From positions 1-10,809 of the forward strand of contig JBMNNS010000057.1 of assembly GCA_050942625.1 (NCBI GenBank): DNA of 10,809 nt, written 5' to 3'. Positions 1 through 7,636 of this stretch are shown in pieces. How positions within the stretch are numbered: position 1 is the first letter of the stretch; each line of letters opens with the position of its first letter. This DNA comes from JBMNNS01 sp050942625 (GTDB lineage Bacteria; Bacillota; Dethiobacteria; DTU022; UBA8154). The position numbers were made by a program, and so were the translations under genes. The notes beneath the pieces are model-generated. The model was not told the origin of the DNA and did not search any database. It was given only the letters and a program-made list of their open reading frames with translations.

Positions 1-3000
1 TGAAACTGGTGAGGTGAAAGAACAGGAAGTTTTTATGGGTGATTTTCCACTCATGACCAAGAACGGAACCTTTATTATCAACGGTGCCGAGCGGGTGGTC
101 GTCAGCCAGTTGGTTAGATCGCCTGGTGTCTACTTTAACAGCCAGATGTATAACGGAAAACAGCTTTTTACCGGTACTATTATTCCCAACAGGGGTGCCT
201 GGCTGGAATTTGAAACGGATGTAAACGATGTCCTTTGGGTCAAGGTGGATCGAACCCGTAAAGTTTCTGCCACTTGTCTGCTGCGGGCAGTAGGTTATGG
301 CACTAATAATGAAATTATACAACTATACAACGGAAACGCTTACATCCTCAACACGCTGGAAAAAGACCACACCGACAACGAAAAAGATGGCCTGCTGGAG
401 ATTTACAAACGTTTAAGGCCAGGTGAACCACTTAACATTGAAAATGCTCGTAATCTGTTTGATTCCCTCTTTTTTGATCCCAAACGGTATGACTTTGCCA
501 GGGTGGGGCGCTATAAGGTCAACAAAAAATTGTCTTTGCGTGATAGGATCCTGTTCAATGTTCTGGCAGAGGATTTGTTGGATCCTGGCACCGGGGAAAT
601 TATAGCACCCAGCGGAACGGTTATTAATGCAGAACTTTATGAGAAAATAGAAGAACTACAGATCAACAAAATAAATATTACCAATAAAGAGGGAAAAACC
701 TGTACTGTAATTGGCAATTCTTATATCCCTTTACAATTCAAACAATTAACAAAAGAAGATATAGTTGCTACCATTGGTTATTTCTTAAATCTTATGGATG
801 GTGTTGGCCATATTGATGATATTGATCACCTAGGAAACCGGCGTTTGCGTGGTGTTGGTGAATTATTACAAAACCAGTTTCGGATTGGGCTTTCACGGAT
901 GGAGAGGGTAGTACGGGAGAGGATGACCATCCAGGATGTGGAGGCCATTACCCCCCAGGCTTTAATCAACATCAGGCCTGTAATAGCCTCTATTAAGGAA
1001 TTTTTTGGCAGCAGCCAACTTTCACAGTTTATGGATCAGACGAACCCTCTTGCTGAGCTTACCCATAAAAGGCGTTTGAGTGCTCTGGGCCCCGGGGGGC
1101 TTAGCCGTGAACGGGCCGGTTTTGAGGTGCGGGACGTGCATCACTCCCACTACGGCAGAATGTGCCCTATCGAAACCCCTGAAGGGCCTAATATTGGTTT
1201 GATTGGCTCTTTAAGTACTTTTGCCCGCATTAATGATTATGGTTTTATTGAGACACCTTATCGCCGGGTTGACAAAAAAAATAATGTTGTTACTGATGAA
1301 GTGGTTTATTTAACCGCTGACGATGAAGATGACTATGTAATTGCGCAAGCTAACGCCCTTTTGGATGACGAAGGCCATTTCCTGAGTAAACTTGTAACTT
1401 GTCGCTATCAAAATGATACTGTCCTTGTTCCACCTACAGAAGTTGATTATATGGATGTTTCCCCTAAACAGCTTGTCAGTGTGGCGACAGCCTTGATCCC
1501 CTTCTTGGAAAACGATGATGCCAACAGGGCTTTAATGGGTGCCAATATGCAACGCCAGGCTGTTTCACTTTTGGAAACAGAGGCACCACTGGTGGGGACC
1601 GGTATGGAATATAAAGCAGCACGTGATTCAGGGGTAATGGTAATTGCTGAAAACGACGGCGATGTTATTTATGTATCTAGTACAGAAATTATCGTCCGGC
1701 GACGGCATGATCCTGATGGGATTAGCAAGGTTATTGATGGCCGGACGGGAGAACATTTTTTTGAAAAAGCAAAGTCATACTCTCTCAAAGGGTGTGACAT
1801 TTACAGGCTGCAAAAATTCAAGCGCTCAAACCAGGGAACTTGTATGAACCAGAAACCTATTGTTAAAAAGAACCAATTTGTCCGTGCCGGGGAGGTTATA
1901 GCCGATGGGCCCAGTACTAATCAAGGGGAACTGGCTCTAGGCCGCAACATTTTAGTCGCTTTCATGCCCTGGGAGGGTTACAATTACGAGGATGCAATTT
2001 TGATCAGTGAAAAACTGATCAAGGACGATATTTTTACTTCCATTCATATTGAGGAATACGAGGCTGAAGCCAGGGATACAAAGCTTGGGCCGGAGGAAAT
2101 CACCAGGGATATATCCAATGTGGGGGAGGAGGCCCTCAAGGACCTGGATGAAAGAGGAATTATTCGCATAGGTGCAGAGGTCCGTGCAGGGGAAATACTG
2201 GTCGGCAAGGTTACACCCAAGGGTGAAACGGAGCTTACCGCCGAAGAAAGGCTTTTACGGGCTATTTTTGGTGAAAAAGCACGGGAAGTGCGTGATACCT
2301 CTTTACGCGTGCCTCACGGTGAGTCTGGTATGGTTGTAGATGTAAAGGTTTTTTCCCGGGAGGCAGGGGATGAGCTTTCACCAGGTGTAAACCAGCTGGT
2401 CAGAGTTTATATTGCCCAAAAACGGAAAATATCCGAGGGCGACAAAATGGCTGGACGTCACGGAAACAAAGGTGTTATCGCCCGTATCCTTCCGGAGGAG
2501 GATATGCCCTTTCTCCCGGATGGGACGCCAGTAGAAATTGTCTTGAACCCACTTGGTGTACCCTCCCGGATGAATGTCGGACAGGTAATGGAAAGCCACC
2601 TGGGTTGGGCTGCAAAAGTACTGGGGTATCATATAGCCTCCCCTGTTTTTGACGGTGCCCGGGAAGAAGATATTTTTGAGGCTTTAAGAGGTGCTGGTTT
2701 GCCGGAAAATGGCAAAACCAAATTACGGGATGGAAGAACGGGAGAATACTTTGATAATGATGTAACTGTGGGTTATATTTATATGCTGAAACTCGCTCAC
2801 CTGGTTGATGACAAAATTCATGCTCGCTCCACGGGCCCTTATTCCCTTGTTACTCAGCAGCCCCTGGGTGGAAAAGCACAGTTTGGAGGCCAGAGATTTG
2901 GGGAAATGGAGGTATGGGCCCTGGAGGCCTATGGTTCTGCCTATACGCTGCAGGAAATACTCACGGTTAAATCAGACGATGTTGTCGGACGTGTAAAAAC

Positions 3001-3361
3001 ATATGAAGCCATCGTTAAAGGTGATAATATCCCCGAACCTGGTGTTCCAGAATCCTTTAAGGTCCTGGTTAAGGAGTTGCAGAGTCTGGGCCTGAGTGTA
3101 AAAATATTAAGCGAGGATCAGGGTGAGGTTCAGATTCAGGAAGAAGATGAGGAGGATTCCTACCTGTTAGATGTTAACATGGAAGGCATCGAAGGGGAAG
3201 AAAACGAGGAAATAGAACCGACAGACGAGGAACTGGAAAAGGAAGAGACCCCATTGCTGGATGATGAGGAGCTTGATAGGGTTTCATCGGAAGCAGAAAG
3301 CTATGACTTCCCGGGAAAGGAGTATGAAAGTATAAAGGCAGCTCAGGAAGAGGATCTATAA
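1..3361 (+). CDS. rpoB: RNA polymerase beta subunit RpoB (5' partial)
   Basis: Beta subunit of the core RNA polymerase, forming one wall of the active-site cleft and the rifampicin pocket. The frame is open from the first full codon (position 2; E-T-G-E-V-K-E-Q-E-V-F-M-G-D), which matches B. subtilis RpoB from about residue 102, so roughly 100 N-terminal residues lie outside the window. The GTG at 14 is an internal Val codon, not the start. Visible landmarks are the rifampicin region FFGSSQLSQFMDQTNPLAE followed by THKRRLSALGPGG (1001-1099), CPIETPEGPNIGLIGSLS, the MPWEGYNYEDA stretch, and GDKMAGRHGNKG with the two active-site-proximal lysines (codons at 2444 and 2468). The C-terminal RpoC-binding part is complete (GGKAQFGGQRFGEMEVWALEAYG). 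The protein ends in an acidic tail from about 3125, as in B. subtilis RpoB. No frameshift or internal stop is seen. rpoC follows after 83 nt. Identification is certain. Confidence 0.99.
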   Translation, partial: ETGEVKEQEVFMGDFPLMTKNGTFIINGAERVVVSQLVRSPGVYFNSQMYNGKQLFTGTIIPNRGAWLEFETDVNDVLWVKVDRTRKVSATCLLRAVGYGTNNEIIQLYNGNAYILNTLEKDHTDNEKDGLLEIYKRLRPGEPLNIENARNLFDSLFFDPKRYDFARVGRYKVNKKLSLRDRILFNVLAEDLLDPGTGEIIAPSGTVINAELYEKIEELQINKINITNKEGKTCTVIGNSYIPLQFKQLTKEDIVATIGYFLNLMDGVGHIDDIDHLGNRRLRGVGELLQNQFRIGLSRMERVVRERMTIQDVEAITPQALINIRPVIASIKEFFGSSQLSQFMDQTNPLAELTHKRRLSALGPGGLSRERAGFEVRDVHHSHYGRMCPIETPEGPNIGLIGSLSTFARINDYGFIETPYRRVDKKNNVVTDEVVYLTADDEDDYVIAQANALLDDEGHFLSKLVTCRYQNDTVLVPPTEVDYMDVSPKQLVSVATALIPFLENDDANRALMGANMQRQAVSLLETEAPLVGTGMEYKAARDSGVMVIAENDGDVIYVSSTEIIVRRRHDPDGISKVIDGRTGEHFFEKAKSYSLKGCDIYRLQKFKRSNQGTCMNQKPIVKKNQFVRAGEVIADGPSTNQGELALGRNILVAFMPWEGYNYEDAILISEKLIKDDIFTSIHIEEYEAEARDTKLGPEEITRDISNVGEEALKDLDERGIIRIGAEVRAGEILVGKVTPKGETELTAEERLLRAIFGEKAREVRDTSLRVPHGESGMVVDVKVFSREAGDELSPGVNQLVRVYIAQKRKISEGDKMAGRHGNKGVIARILPEEDMPFLPDGTPVEIVLNPLGVPSRMNVGQVMESHLGWAAKVLGYHIASPVFDGAREEDIFEALRGAGLPENGKTKLRDGRTGEYFDNDVTVGYIYMLKLAHLVDDKIHARSTGPYSLVTQQPLGGKAQFGGQRFGEMEVWALEAYGSAYTLQEILTVKSDDVVGRVKTYEAIVKGDNIPEPGVPESFKVLVKELQSLGLSVKILSEDQGEVQIQEEDEEDSYLLDVNMEGIEGEENEEIEPTDEELEKEETPLLDDEELDRVSSEAESYDFPGKEYESIKAAQEEDL
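1001..1099 (+). other. rpoB: Rifampicin-resistance-determining region of rpoB (sensitive-type residues)
   Basis: This stretch encodes the main rifampicin-binding segment of beta. Residues equivalent to E. coli Q513, D516, H526, R529, S531 and L533 are all the common wild-type ones (SQFMDQ, THKRR, LSALG). The differences from E. coli (T for N518, A for S522) are shared with B. subtilis as I remember its sequence. Nothing here suggests a rifampicin-resistance substitution. This is a reading of known hot-spots only and does not test resistance. Confidence 0.85.
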
Positions 3362-3407
3362 TTATTAACGAAGATATTCCTGAAAACTTTACTTTAGGAT
3401 GATAAAT

Positions 3408-3461
3408 ATGAGAAAAATCTTAGGCAAAAAGGGGGAAATTGCCCTTGTTGGATATAAATAA
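3408..3461 (+). CDS. Possible 17-codon leader ORF overlapping the rpoC start
   Basis: An ATG at 3408 opens a short frame (MRKILGKKGEIALVGYK, then TAA at 3459) in the rpoB-rpoC gap. It is preceded by AGGA at 3396-3399, 8 nt upstream, a usable though weak Shine-Dalgarno sequence. The frame differs from that of rpoC and overlaps its first 17 nt, so the rpoC ribosome binding site lies inside it. I recognise no similarity to a known leader peptide. If translated, it could couple rpoC translation to ribosomes moving through the gap. Such a short ORF can easily arise by chance, hence the low confidence. Confidence 0.25.
   Translation: MRKILGKKGEIALVGYK
3431..3435 (+). promoter_or_regulatory. Ribosome binding site deciding the rpoC TTG start
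   Basis: The purine run AAAAAGGGGGAAA centres on GGGGG at 3431-3435. It lies 9 nt before the TTG at 3445 but only 3 nt before the TTG at 3439, so the later start is favoured. The flanking GGCAA (3423-3427) and TTGCC (3439-3443) are perfect complements, so a small stem could display this purine run in its 11-nt loop. Confidence 0.65.
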
Positions 3462-6400
3462 TTTTTTCGATGCCCTGCAGATCAGTATGGCATCACCAGA
3501 AGAAATAAGGGCCTGGTCTCGCGGGGAAGTAAAGAAGCCGGAAACCATCAACTACCGAACCCTTAAGCCTGAAAGGGAAGGCCTTTTTTGTGAAAAAATT
3601 TTTGGCCCTCAAAAAGATTGGGAATGCCACTGCGGAAAATATAAACGTGTTCGTTATAAAGGAATTGTCTGTGATCGTTGTGGCGTAGAGGTAACCAGGG
3701 CCAAGGTACGGCGGGAAAGGATGGGGCATATTGAACTGGCTGCCCCGGTTTCCCATATCTGGTACTTCAAAGGTATCCCTAGCCGTATGGGGCTTCTTTT
3801 AGATATGTCTCCCAGGGCATTGGAAAAGGTGTTATATTTTGCCGCTTATGTAGTGATCGATCCTGGTGAAACCTATTTAAGCAAAAAACAACTTCTTACG
3901 GAGGCAGAGTACAGGGAATACAGGGAAAAATATGATGCCCTTTTTGAGGTTGGTAAAGGGTTTAAGGCCGAAATGGGGGCCGAGGCCATTAAAAAGTTGC
4001 TGGCGGACATTGATCTAGACGAACTTGCTGAGGACCTGCGTGAAGAGATTAAAACCAGCAGCGGGCAGAAAAAGATCCGTGCTATTAGACGCCTGGAAAT
4101 GGTAGAAGCATTTCGGAAATCAGGCAATAGCTGTACATGGATGATCATGGAAGTCATCCCTGTCATTCCTCCCGATCTACGTCCTATGGTTCAGTTGGAC
4201 GGGGGGCGTTTTGCTACCTCTGACCTTAATGACCTTTATCGCCGGGTTATTAACCGCAACAACCGTTTGAAAAGGTTGCTGGACTTAGGTGCTCCAGACA
4301 TTATTGTCCGTAATGAAAAGCGCATGCTACAGGAAGCAGTAGATGCCTTGATCGATAACGGTAGAAGAGGAAGGCCTGTCACAGGCCCTGGAAATAGGCC
4401 GCTTAAATCCCTCAGTGATATGCTTAAGGGGAAACAGGGTCGTTTCCGTCAGAATCTTTTGGGGAAAAGAGTGGACTATTCTGGCCGTTCCGTTATTGTG
4501 GTTGGGCCAGAATTAAAGCTTTACCAGTGCGGCCTGCCCAAGGAAATGGCTTTGGAACTTTTTAAACCGTTTGTAATGCGTAAACTGGTCAAAGATGGGT
4601 TTGCCCATAACATTAAAAGTGCTAAAAGAATGGTAGAAAAAGTCCGTCCCGAGGTTTGGGATGTCCTGGAGGAAGTTATTAAAGATCATCCTGTTCTTTT
4701 AAACAGGGCCCCTACCCTGCACCGCCTTGGTATCCAGGCCTTTGAACCTGTCCTGGTGGAGGGCCGGGCGATCCAGATCCATCCCCTGGTCTGTACTGCC
4801 TATAATGCCGATTTTGATGGTGACCAAATGGCCGTTCACGTTCCACTTTCAGCAGAGGCACAGTCGGAGGCCCGTCTTTTGATGCTCTCTGCTGCCAATC
4901 TTTTGAATCCCAAAGATGGAAGCCCTGTGGTGACTCCTACCCATGATATGGTACTGGGGATCTATTATCTTTCCATGGAGAAAAAAGGGGCAAAAGGTGA
5001 AGGAAATGTTTATGTTGACGTTGATGAGGCCATTATGGCTTACCATTTGGGCCATATTGAACTTCATGCCCGTATAATTGTTGACGTTACAGCCAGCCCC
5101 AAGCCCAACCTGCGGATGGACAATGTGGACAATATTGATAGAAAATTTATTATAACTACTCCCGGGAAGCTTATTTTTAACGAAATTTTCCCGGATGACT
5201 TTCCCTATATCAATAATGCTGCAATGGATAACCTTTTGCGGGAAGATTCTGTTTGTCTGAGCAGTAACTGTACCATCACTGAGCTACGGGAACGTATAAA
5301 TGATCTTTCTTTCAATGTATTTATTAAGAAAAGTTTCCTGGGCAATTTGATCTCACTTTGCTATCGCAAATACGGTTCCACCCGGACTGCAGAAATACTT
5401 GATAAACTAAAAAAAGAGGGTTTTGCCTATGCTACCAGGGCAGGGGTGACGGTTAGTATTGCCGATATTATCGTGCCTGAAGCCAAGAAGGAAATCCTTT
5501 ATAAGGCAGAAAAACAGGTCGAGGAAATTGAAAAACAGTACCGCCGGGGTTTTATCACAACTGATGAACGTTATGACCGGGTTATAGATATCTGGCATAA
5601 GGCCAAGGATGATATTTCCGCCGCACTGATGCAAAGTTTTGATGACTTTAACCCTATTTACATGATGTCTGAATCCGGGGCACGTGGTAATGAATCCCAG
5701 ATAACCCAATTGGCAGGTATCCGTGGATTGATGGCTGATCCCACAGGAAGAATTTTGGATCTGCCGGTCAAGGCTAACTTCAGGGAAGGCCTAACGGTGT
5801 TGGAATACTTTATTTCTACCCATGGAGCCCGTAAGGGGTTGGCCGACACAGCCCTTAAAACTGCCGATTCAGGTTATCTGACCCGCCGGCTTGTCGATGT
5901 GGCCCAGGATGTTATTATCAGGGATTACGACTGTGGGACAATGCAGGGTGTAGAAGTAGAGGATATTATGGACGGGGATGAAGCTATTGAGGGGCTCTAC
6001 GATCGCATTGTGGGGCGTTTTGCCATGGAAGATGTGTTACACCCTGAAACCGGCGAAATAATTGTAAAAGCCAATGAATTTATAGACGAGGAAATTGGTA
6101 CTGCGATCATCAACGCCGGGATAAAAAAGGTAAATATCCGCTCGGCGCTTACTTGCAAATCCCGTTACGGGGTTTGTGTAAAATGTTACGGCCGTAACCT
6201 GGCAACAGGGCAGTTGGCCGATGTTGGGGAAGCAGTAGGCATTATTGCCGCCCAGTCTATTGGTGAACCTGGAACACAGCTCACAATGAGAACTTTCCAT
6301 ACCGGTGGGGTAGCCGGTGATGATATTACCCAGGGTTTGCCGAGGGTGGAGGAATTATTCGAAGCGCGCAAGCCCAAAGGGCAATCCTTAATCAGTGAAA

Positions 6401-7242
6401 TATCCGGCAGGGTGGAACTAAGAGAAGCCCGGAGTAAACGCGAGATCAAGATCTATTCCCCACATGGTGAAATCAAAACCTACCAGGTGCCATATGGGGC
6501 ACGCTTAAAAGTAAGCGACAACGAAATTATTGAAGCCGGTCAGGAGCTAACAGAGGGTTCCATTAACCCACATGATCTATTAAAAGTAAAAGGGATAAGG
6601 GGTGTACAGCTTTACCTGCTACGAGAGGTCCAAAGTGTTTACCGTCTCCAGGGGGTTGACATCAATGACAAGCATATCGAAGTGATGATTCGCCAAATGT
6701 TAAAGAAAGTGAAGATTGAAGATGCTGGTGACACCGAACTACTTCCGGGGAGCCTGGAAGACAGCTTTACTGTCGAAAGTATTAACCGTAAAATTATAGA
6801 AGAAGGCGGAAGACCGGCCGTAGCTCGCCCGGTGCTGTTGGGTATCACCAAGGCCTCTCTGGCTACTGACTCTTTCCTTTCTGCTGCCTCCTTCCAGGAA
6901 ACTACCAGGGTTTTAACAGAATCTTCTATCAAGGGCAGAATAGACCCGCTTCTAGGATTAAAGGAAAACGTCATTATCGGCAAGCTAGTTCCAGCCGGTA
7001 CCGGAATGTCGCGTTACCGCAACATTAAGATCAGCACGGTAGGCGAACCTGAACATCCTCCTCAGGATACAACGGAAAATGGCCCCTTGCCGGAAGGTGA
7101 AAGCCAGGAAGTTAACAGTTTGGTTGAAGATGGTATCTACCGTGAAATAGTTGACGAAGAAGAAAAAACTGTAAGAGATAAGGATAAAGAACCTGCTGTT
7201 TTAAATGAGGGGATTTTGGAGGAAGCAGCCGGTTCCAGCTAA
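3445..7242 (+). CDS. rpoC: RNA polymerase beta' subunit RpoC
   Basis: Catalytic beta' subunit of RNA polymerase. I place the start at the TTG at 3445 (1265 aa, MLDINNFF), because this aligns with the B. subtilis N-terminus MLDVNNF and leaves 9 nt after the GGGGG ribosome binding site. A TTG two codons upstream (3439, 1267 aa) is the alternative. Landmarks in the 1265-aa numbering are: zinc-binding Cys 61, 63, 76 and 79; switch-2 segment KGKQGRFRQNLLGKRVDYSG from 328; catalytic NADFDGD with Mg-binding Asp 456, 458 and 460; bridge helix about 785-820 (HGARKGLADTALKTADSGYL); second zinc site Cys 830, 904, 911 and 914; and trigger loop from Met 948 (MRTFHTGGVAGDDI). Everything needed for catalysis is present. 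The protein is about 66 residues longer than B. subtilis RpoC (1199 aa as I recall it), nearly all in an acidic tail after residue 1191. Identification is certain; the start is probable. Confidence 0.98.
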   Translation: MLDINNFFDALQISMASPEEIRAWSRGEVKKPETINYRTLKPEREGLFCEKIFGPQKDWECHCGKYKRVRYKGIVCDRCGVEVTRAKVRRERMGHIELAAPVSHIWYFKGIPSRMGLLLDMSPRALEKVLYFAAYVVIDPGETYLSKKQLLTEAEYREYREKYDALFEVGKGFKAEMGAEAIKKLLADIDLDELAEDLREEIKTSSGQKKIRAIRRLEMVEAFRKSGNSCTWMIMEVIPVIPPDLRPMVQLDGGRFATSDLNDLYRRVINRNNRLKRLLDLGAPDIIVRNEKRMLQEAVDALIDNGRRGRPVTGPGNRPLKSLSDMLKGKQGRFRQNLLGKRVDYSGRSVIVVGPELKLYQCGLPKEMALELFKPFVMRKLVKDGFAHNIKSAKRMVEKVRPEVWDVLEEVIKDHPVLLNRAPTLHRLGIQAFEPVLVEGRAIQIHPLVCTAYNADFDGDQMAVHVPLSAEAQSEARLLMLSAANLLNPKDGSPVVTPTHDMVLGIYYLSMEKKGAKGEGNVYVDVDEAIMAYHLGHIELHARIIVDVTASPKPNLRMDNVDNIDRKFIITTPGKLIFNEIFPDDFPYINNAAMDNLLREDSVCLSSNCTITELRERINDLSFNVFIKKSFLGNLISLCYRKYGSTRTAEILDKLKKEGFAYATRAGVTVSIADIIVPEAKKEILYKAEKQVEEIEKQYRRGFITTDERYDRVIDIWHKAKDDISAALMQSFDDFNPIYMMSESGARGNESQITQLAGIRGLMADPTGRILDLPVKANFREGLTVLEYFISTHGARKGLADTALKTADSGYLTRRLVDVAQDVIIRDYDCGTMQGVEVEDIMDGDEAIEGLYDRIVGRFAMEDVLHPETGEIIVKANEFIDEEIGTAIINAGIKKVNIRSALTCKSRYGVCVKCYGRNLATGQLADVGEAVGIIAAQSIGEPGTQLTMRTFHTGGVAGDDITQGLPRVEELFEARKPKGQSLISEISGRVELREARSKREIKIYSPHGEIKTYQVPYGARLKVSDNEIIEAGQELTEGSINPHDLLKVKGIRGVQLYLLREVQSVYRLQGVDINDKHIEVMIRQMLKKVKIEDAGDTELLPGSLEDSFTVESINRKIIEEGGRPAVARPVLLGITKASLATDSFLSAASFQETTRVLTESSIKGRIDPLLGLKENVIIGKLVPAGTGMSRYRNIKISTVGEPEHPPQDTTENGPLPEGESQEVNSLVEDGIYREIVDEEEKTVRDKDKEPAVLNEGILEEAAGSS

Positions 7243-7249
7243 GTTTATG

Positions 7250-7278
7250 TTGACAATTGTTCCTCATGGTGCTAAAAT
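7250..7278 (+). promoter_or_regulatory. Near-consensus sigma-A promoter for the str genes
   Basis: A perfect -35 hexamer TTGACA (7250-7255), a 17-nt spacer and a -10 hexamer TAAAAT (7273-7278, 5 of 6 consensus) with an extended TG motif (TGC at 7270-7272) lie just after the rpoC stop codon. Transcription would begin near 7284-7286, possibly at the G at 7285, giving a leader of about 58 nt before the L7Ae-like gene. It would drive rplGB-rpsL-rpsG-fusA and probably tuf independently of rpoBC. No terminator separates it from rpoC, so read-through from upstream is expected as well. The assignment rests on sequence alone. Confidence 0.8.
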
Positions 7279-7342
7279 AGCGAAGTGTATTTTTATACGG
7301 GTAAAACCTTCGATGAATGAAAAGGAGGAGGACGTCTACCTT
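7279..7342 (+). other. Leader of the str transcript, with ribosome binding site
   Basis: This is the predicted untranslated leader between the promoter and the L7Ae-like gene. It can form a small hairpin of GTAT (7287-7290) and ATAC (7295-7298) around a TTTT loop, and CGAAG (7281-7285) is complementary to CTTCG (7308-7312), although the first arm may sit partly upstream of the transcription start. The repeated GGAGGAGG at 7324-7331 ends 11 nt before the ATG at 7343. An in-frame ATG at 7313 has no Shine-Dalgarno sequence before it. No known riboswitch or ribosomal-protein leader is recognised. Confidence 0.4.
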
Positions 7343-7594
7343 ATGCCATTGGAAGATATTCAAAAAGCTAAAAAAATAGTTGTAGGAACCAGGCAGACTA
7401 CCAAAGCGGTTGAAAGTGGGGCCGCTTTGGTAGTCTATGTTGCAGAAGATGCAGACACGAAAATAGTGGCCCCCCTTGTTCAAAGCTGCGAAGAAAAGGG
7501 GGTTAAGGTTTTACGGATTGCAAGCATGGCTGAAATTGGTAAAGCCTGCAACATTAAGGTGGGGGCAGCTATGGCTGCCATCATTGAATATTAA
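7343..7594 (+). CDS. rplGB: L7Ae-family RNA-binding protein (YbxF / putative ribosomal protein L7Ae-like)
   Basis: An 83-aa protein of the L7Ae/L30e/S12e family, matching B. subtilis YbxF (82 aa) along its length: IVVGTRQTTKAV (about 12-23, family RNA-contact region), VVYVAEDAD (30-38), and the C-terminal GKACNIKVGAAMAAII. YbxF-type proteins bind kink-turn RNA in vitro and associate with the ribosome; their physiological role is not settled. The ATG at 7343 fits the family length and follows GGAGGAGG. Longer in-frame starts (for example 7313) lack a ribosome binding site and add residues absent from the family. It is the first gene after the 7250 promoter, with rpsL 42 nt downstream. The coding sequence contains a perfect 15-bp inverted repeat (7395-7436), described separately. 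The family call is very likely; I infer kink-turn binding from the family only. Confidence 0.95.
   Translation: MPLEDIQKAKKIVVGTRQTTKAVESGAALVVYVAEDADTKIVAPLVQSCEEKGVKVLRIASMAEIGKACNIKVGAAMAAIIEY
7395..7436 (+). repeat. Perfect 15-bp inverted repeat (hairpin) inside the L7Ae-like gene
   Basis: AGACTACCAAAGCGG at 7395-7409 is exactly complementary to CCGCTTTGGTAGTCT at 7422-7436, separated by the 12-nt loop TTGAAAGTGGGG. The mRNA could form a 15-bp uninterrupted stem that begins about 50 nt after the start codon. The left arm covers codons for Q-T-T-K-A-V, the predicted RNA-contact segment, and the right arm A-A-L-V-V-Y. No U-run follows, so it is not an intrinsic terminator. The pairing is directly visible; any function is unknown. 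Confidence 0.9.
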
Positions 7595-7636
7595 GCAGAA
7601 TAATAAGCTCCGGTTTACAGGAAGGGAGGTGCTTTT

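Noticed and set aside
2000..2022. Perfect 8-bp inverted repeat TTGATCAG/CTGATCAA with a 7-nt loop inside rpoB
   Set aside because: About one such repeat is expected by chance in a window this long, and it lies within conserved codons with no T-run after it.
5162..5194. CCGGGAA/TTCCCGG inverted repeat inside rpoC
   Set aside because: Only 7 bp with a 19-nt loop; expected by chance and inside coding sequence.
6656..6684. TTGACA within rpoC as a possible internal promoter
   Set aside because: The sequence at 17-nt spacing (GAAGTG) does not resemble a -10 element.
7112..7483. A 123-codon open frame on the minus strand over the rpoC-rplGB junction
   Set aside because: It is antisense to two conserved genes and their promoter, with no recognisable protein features; it is a shadow frame, like the other minus-strand open frames in the window.
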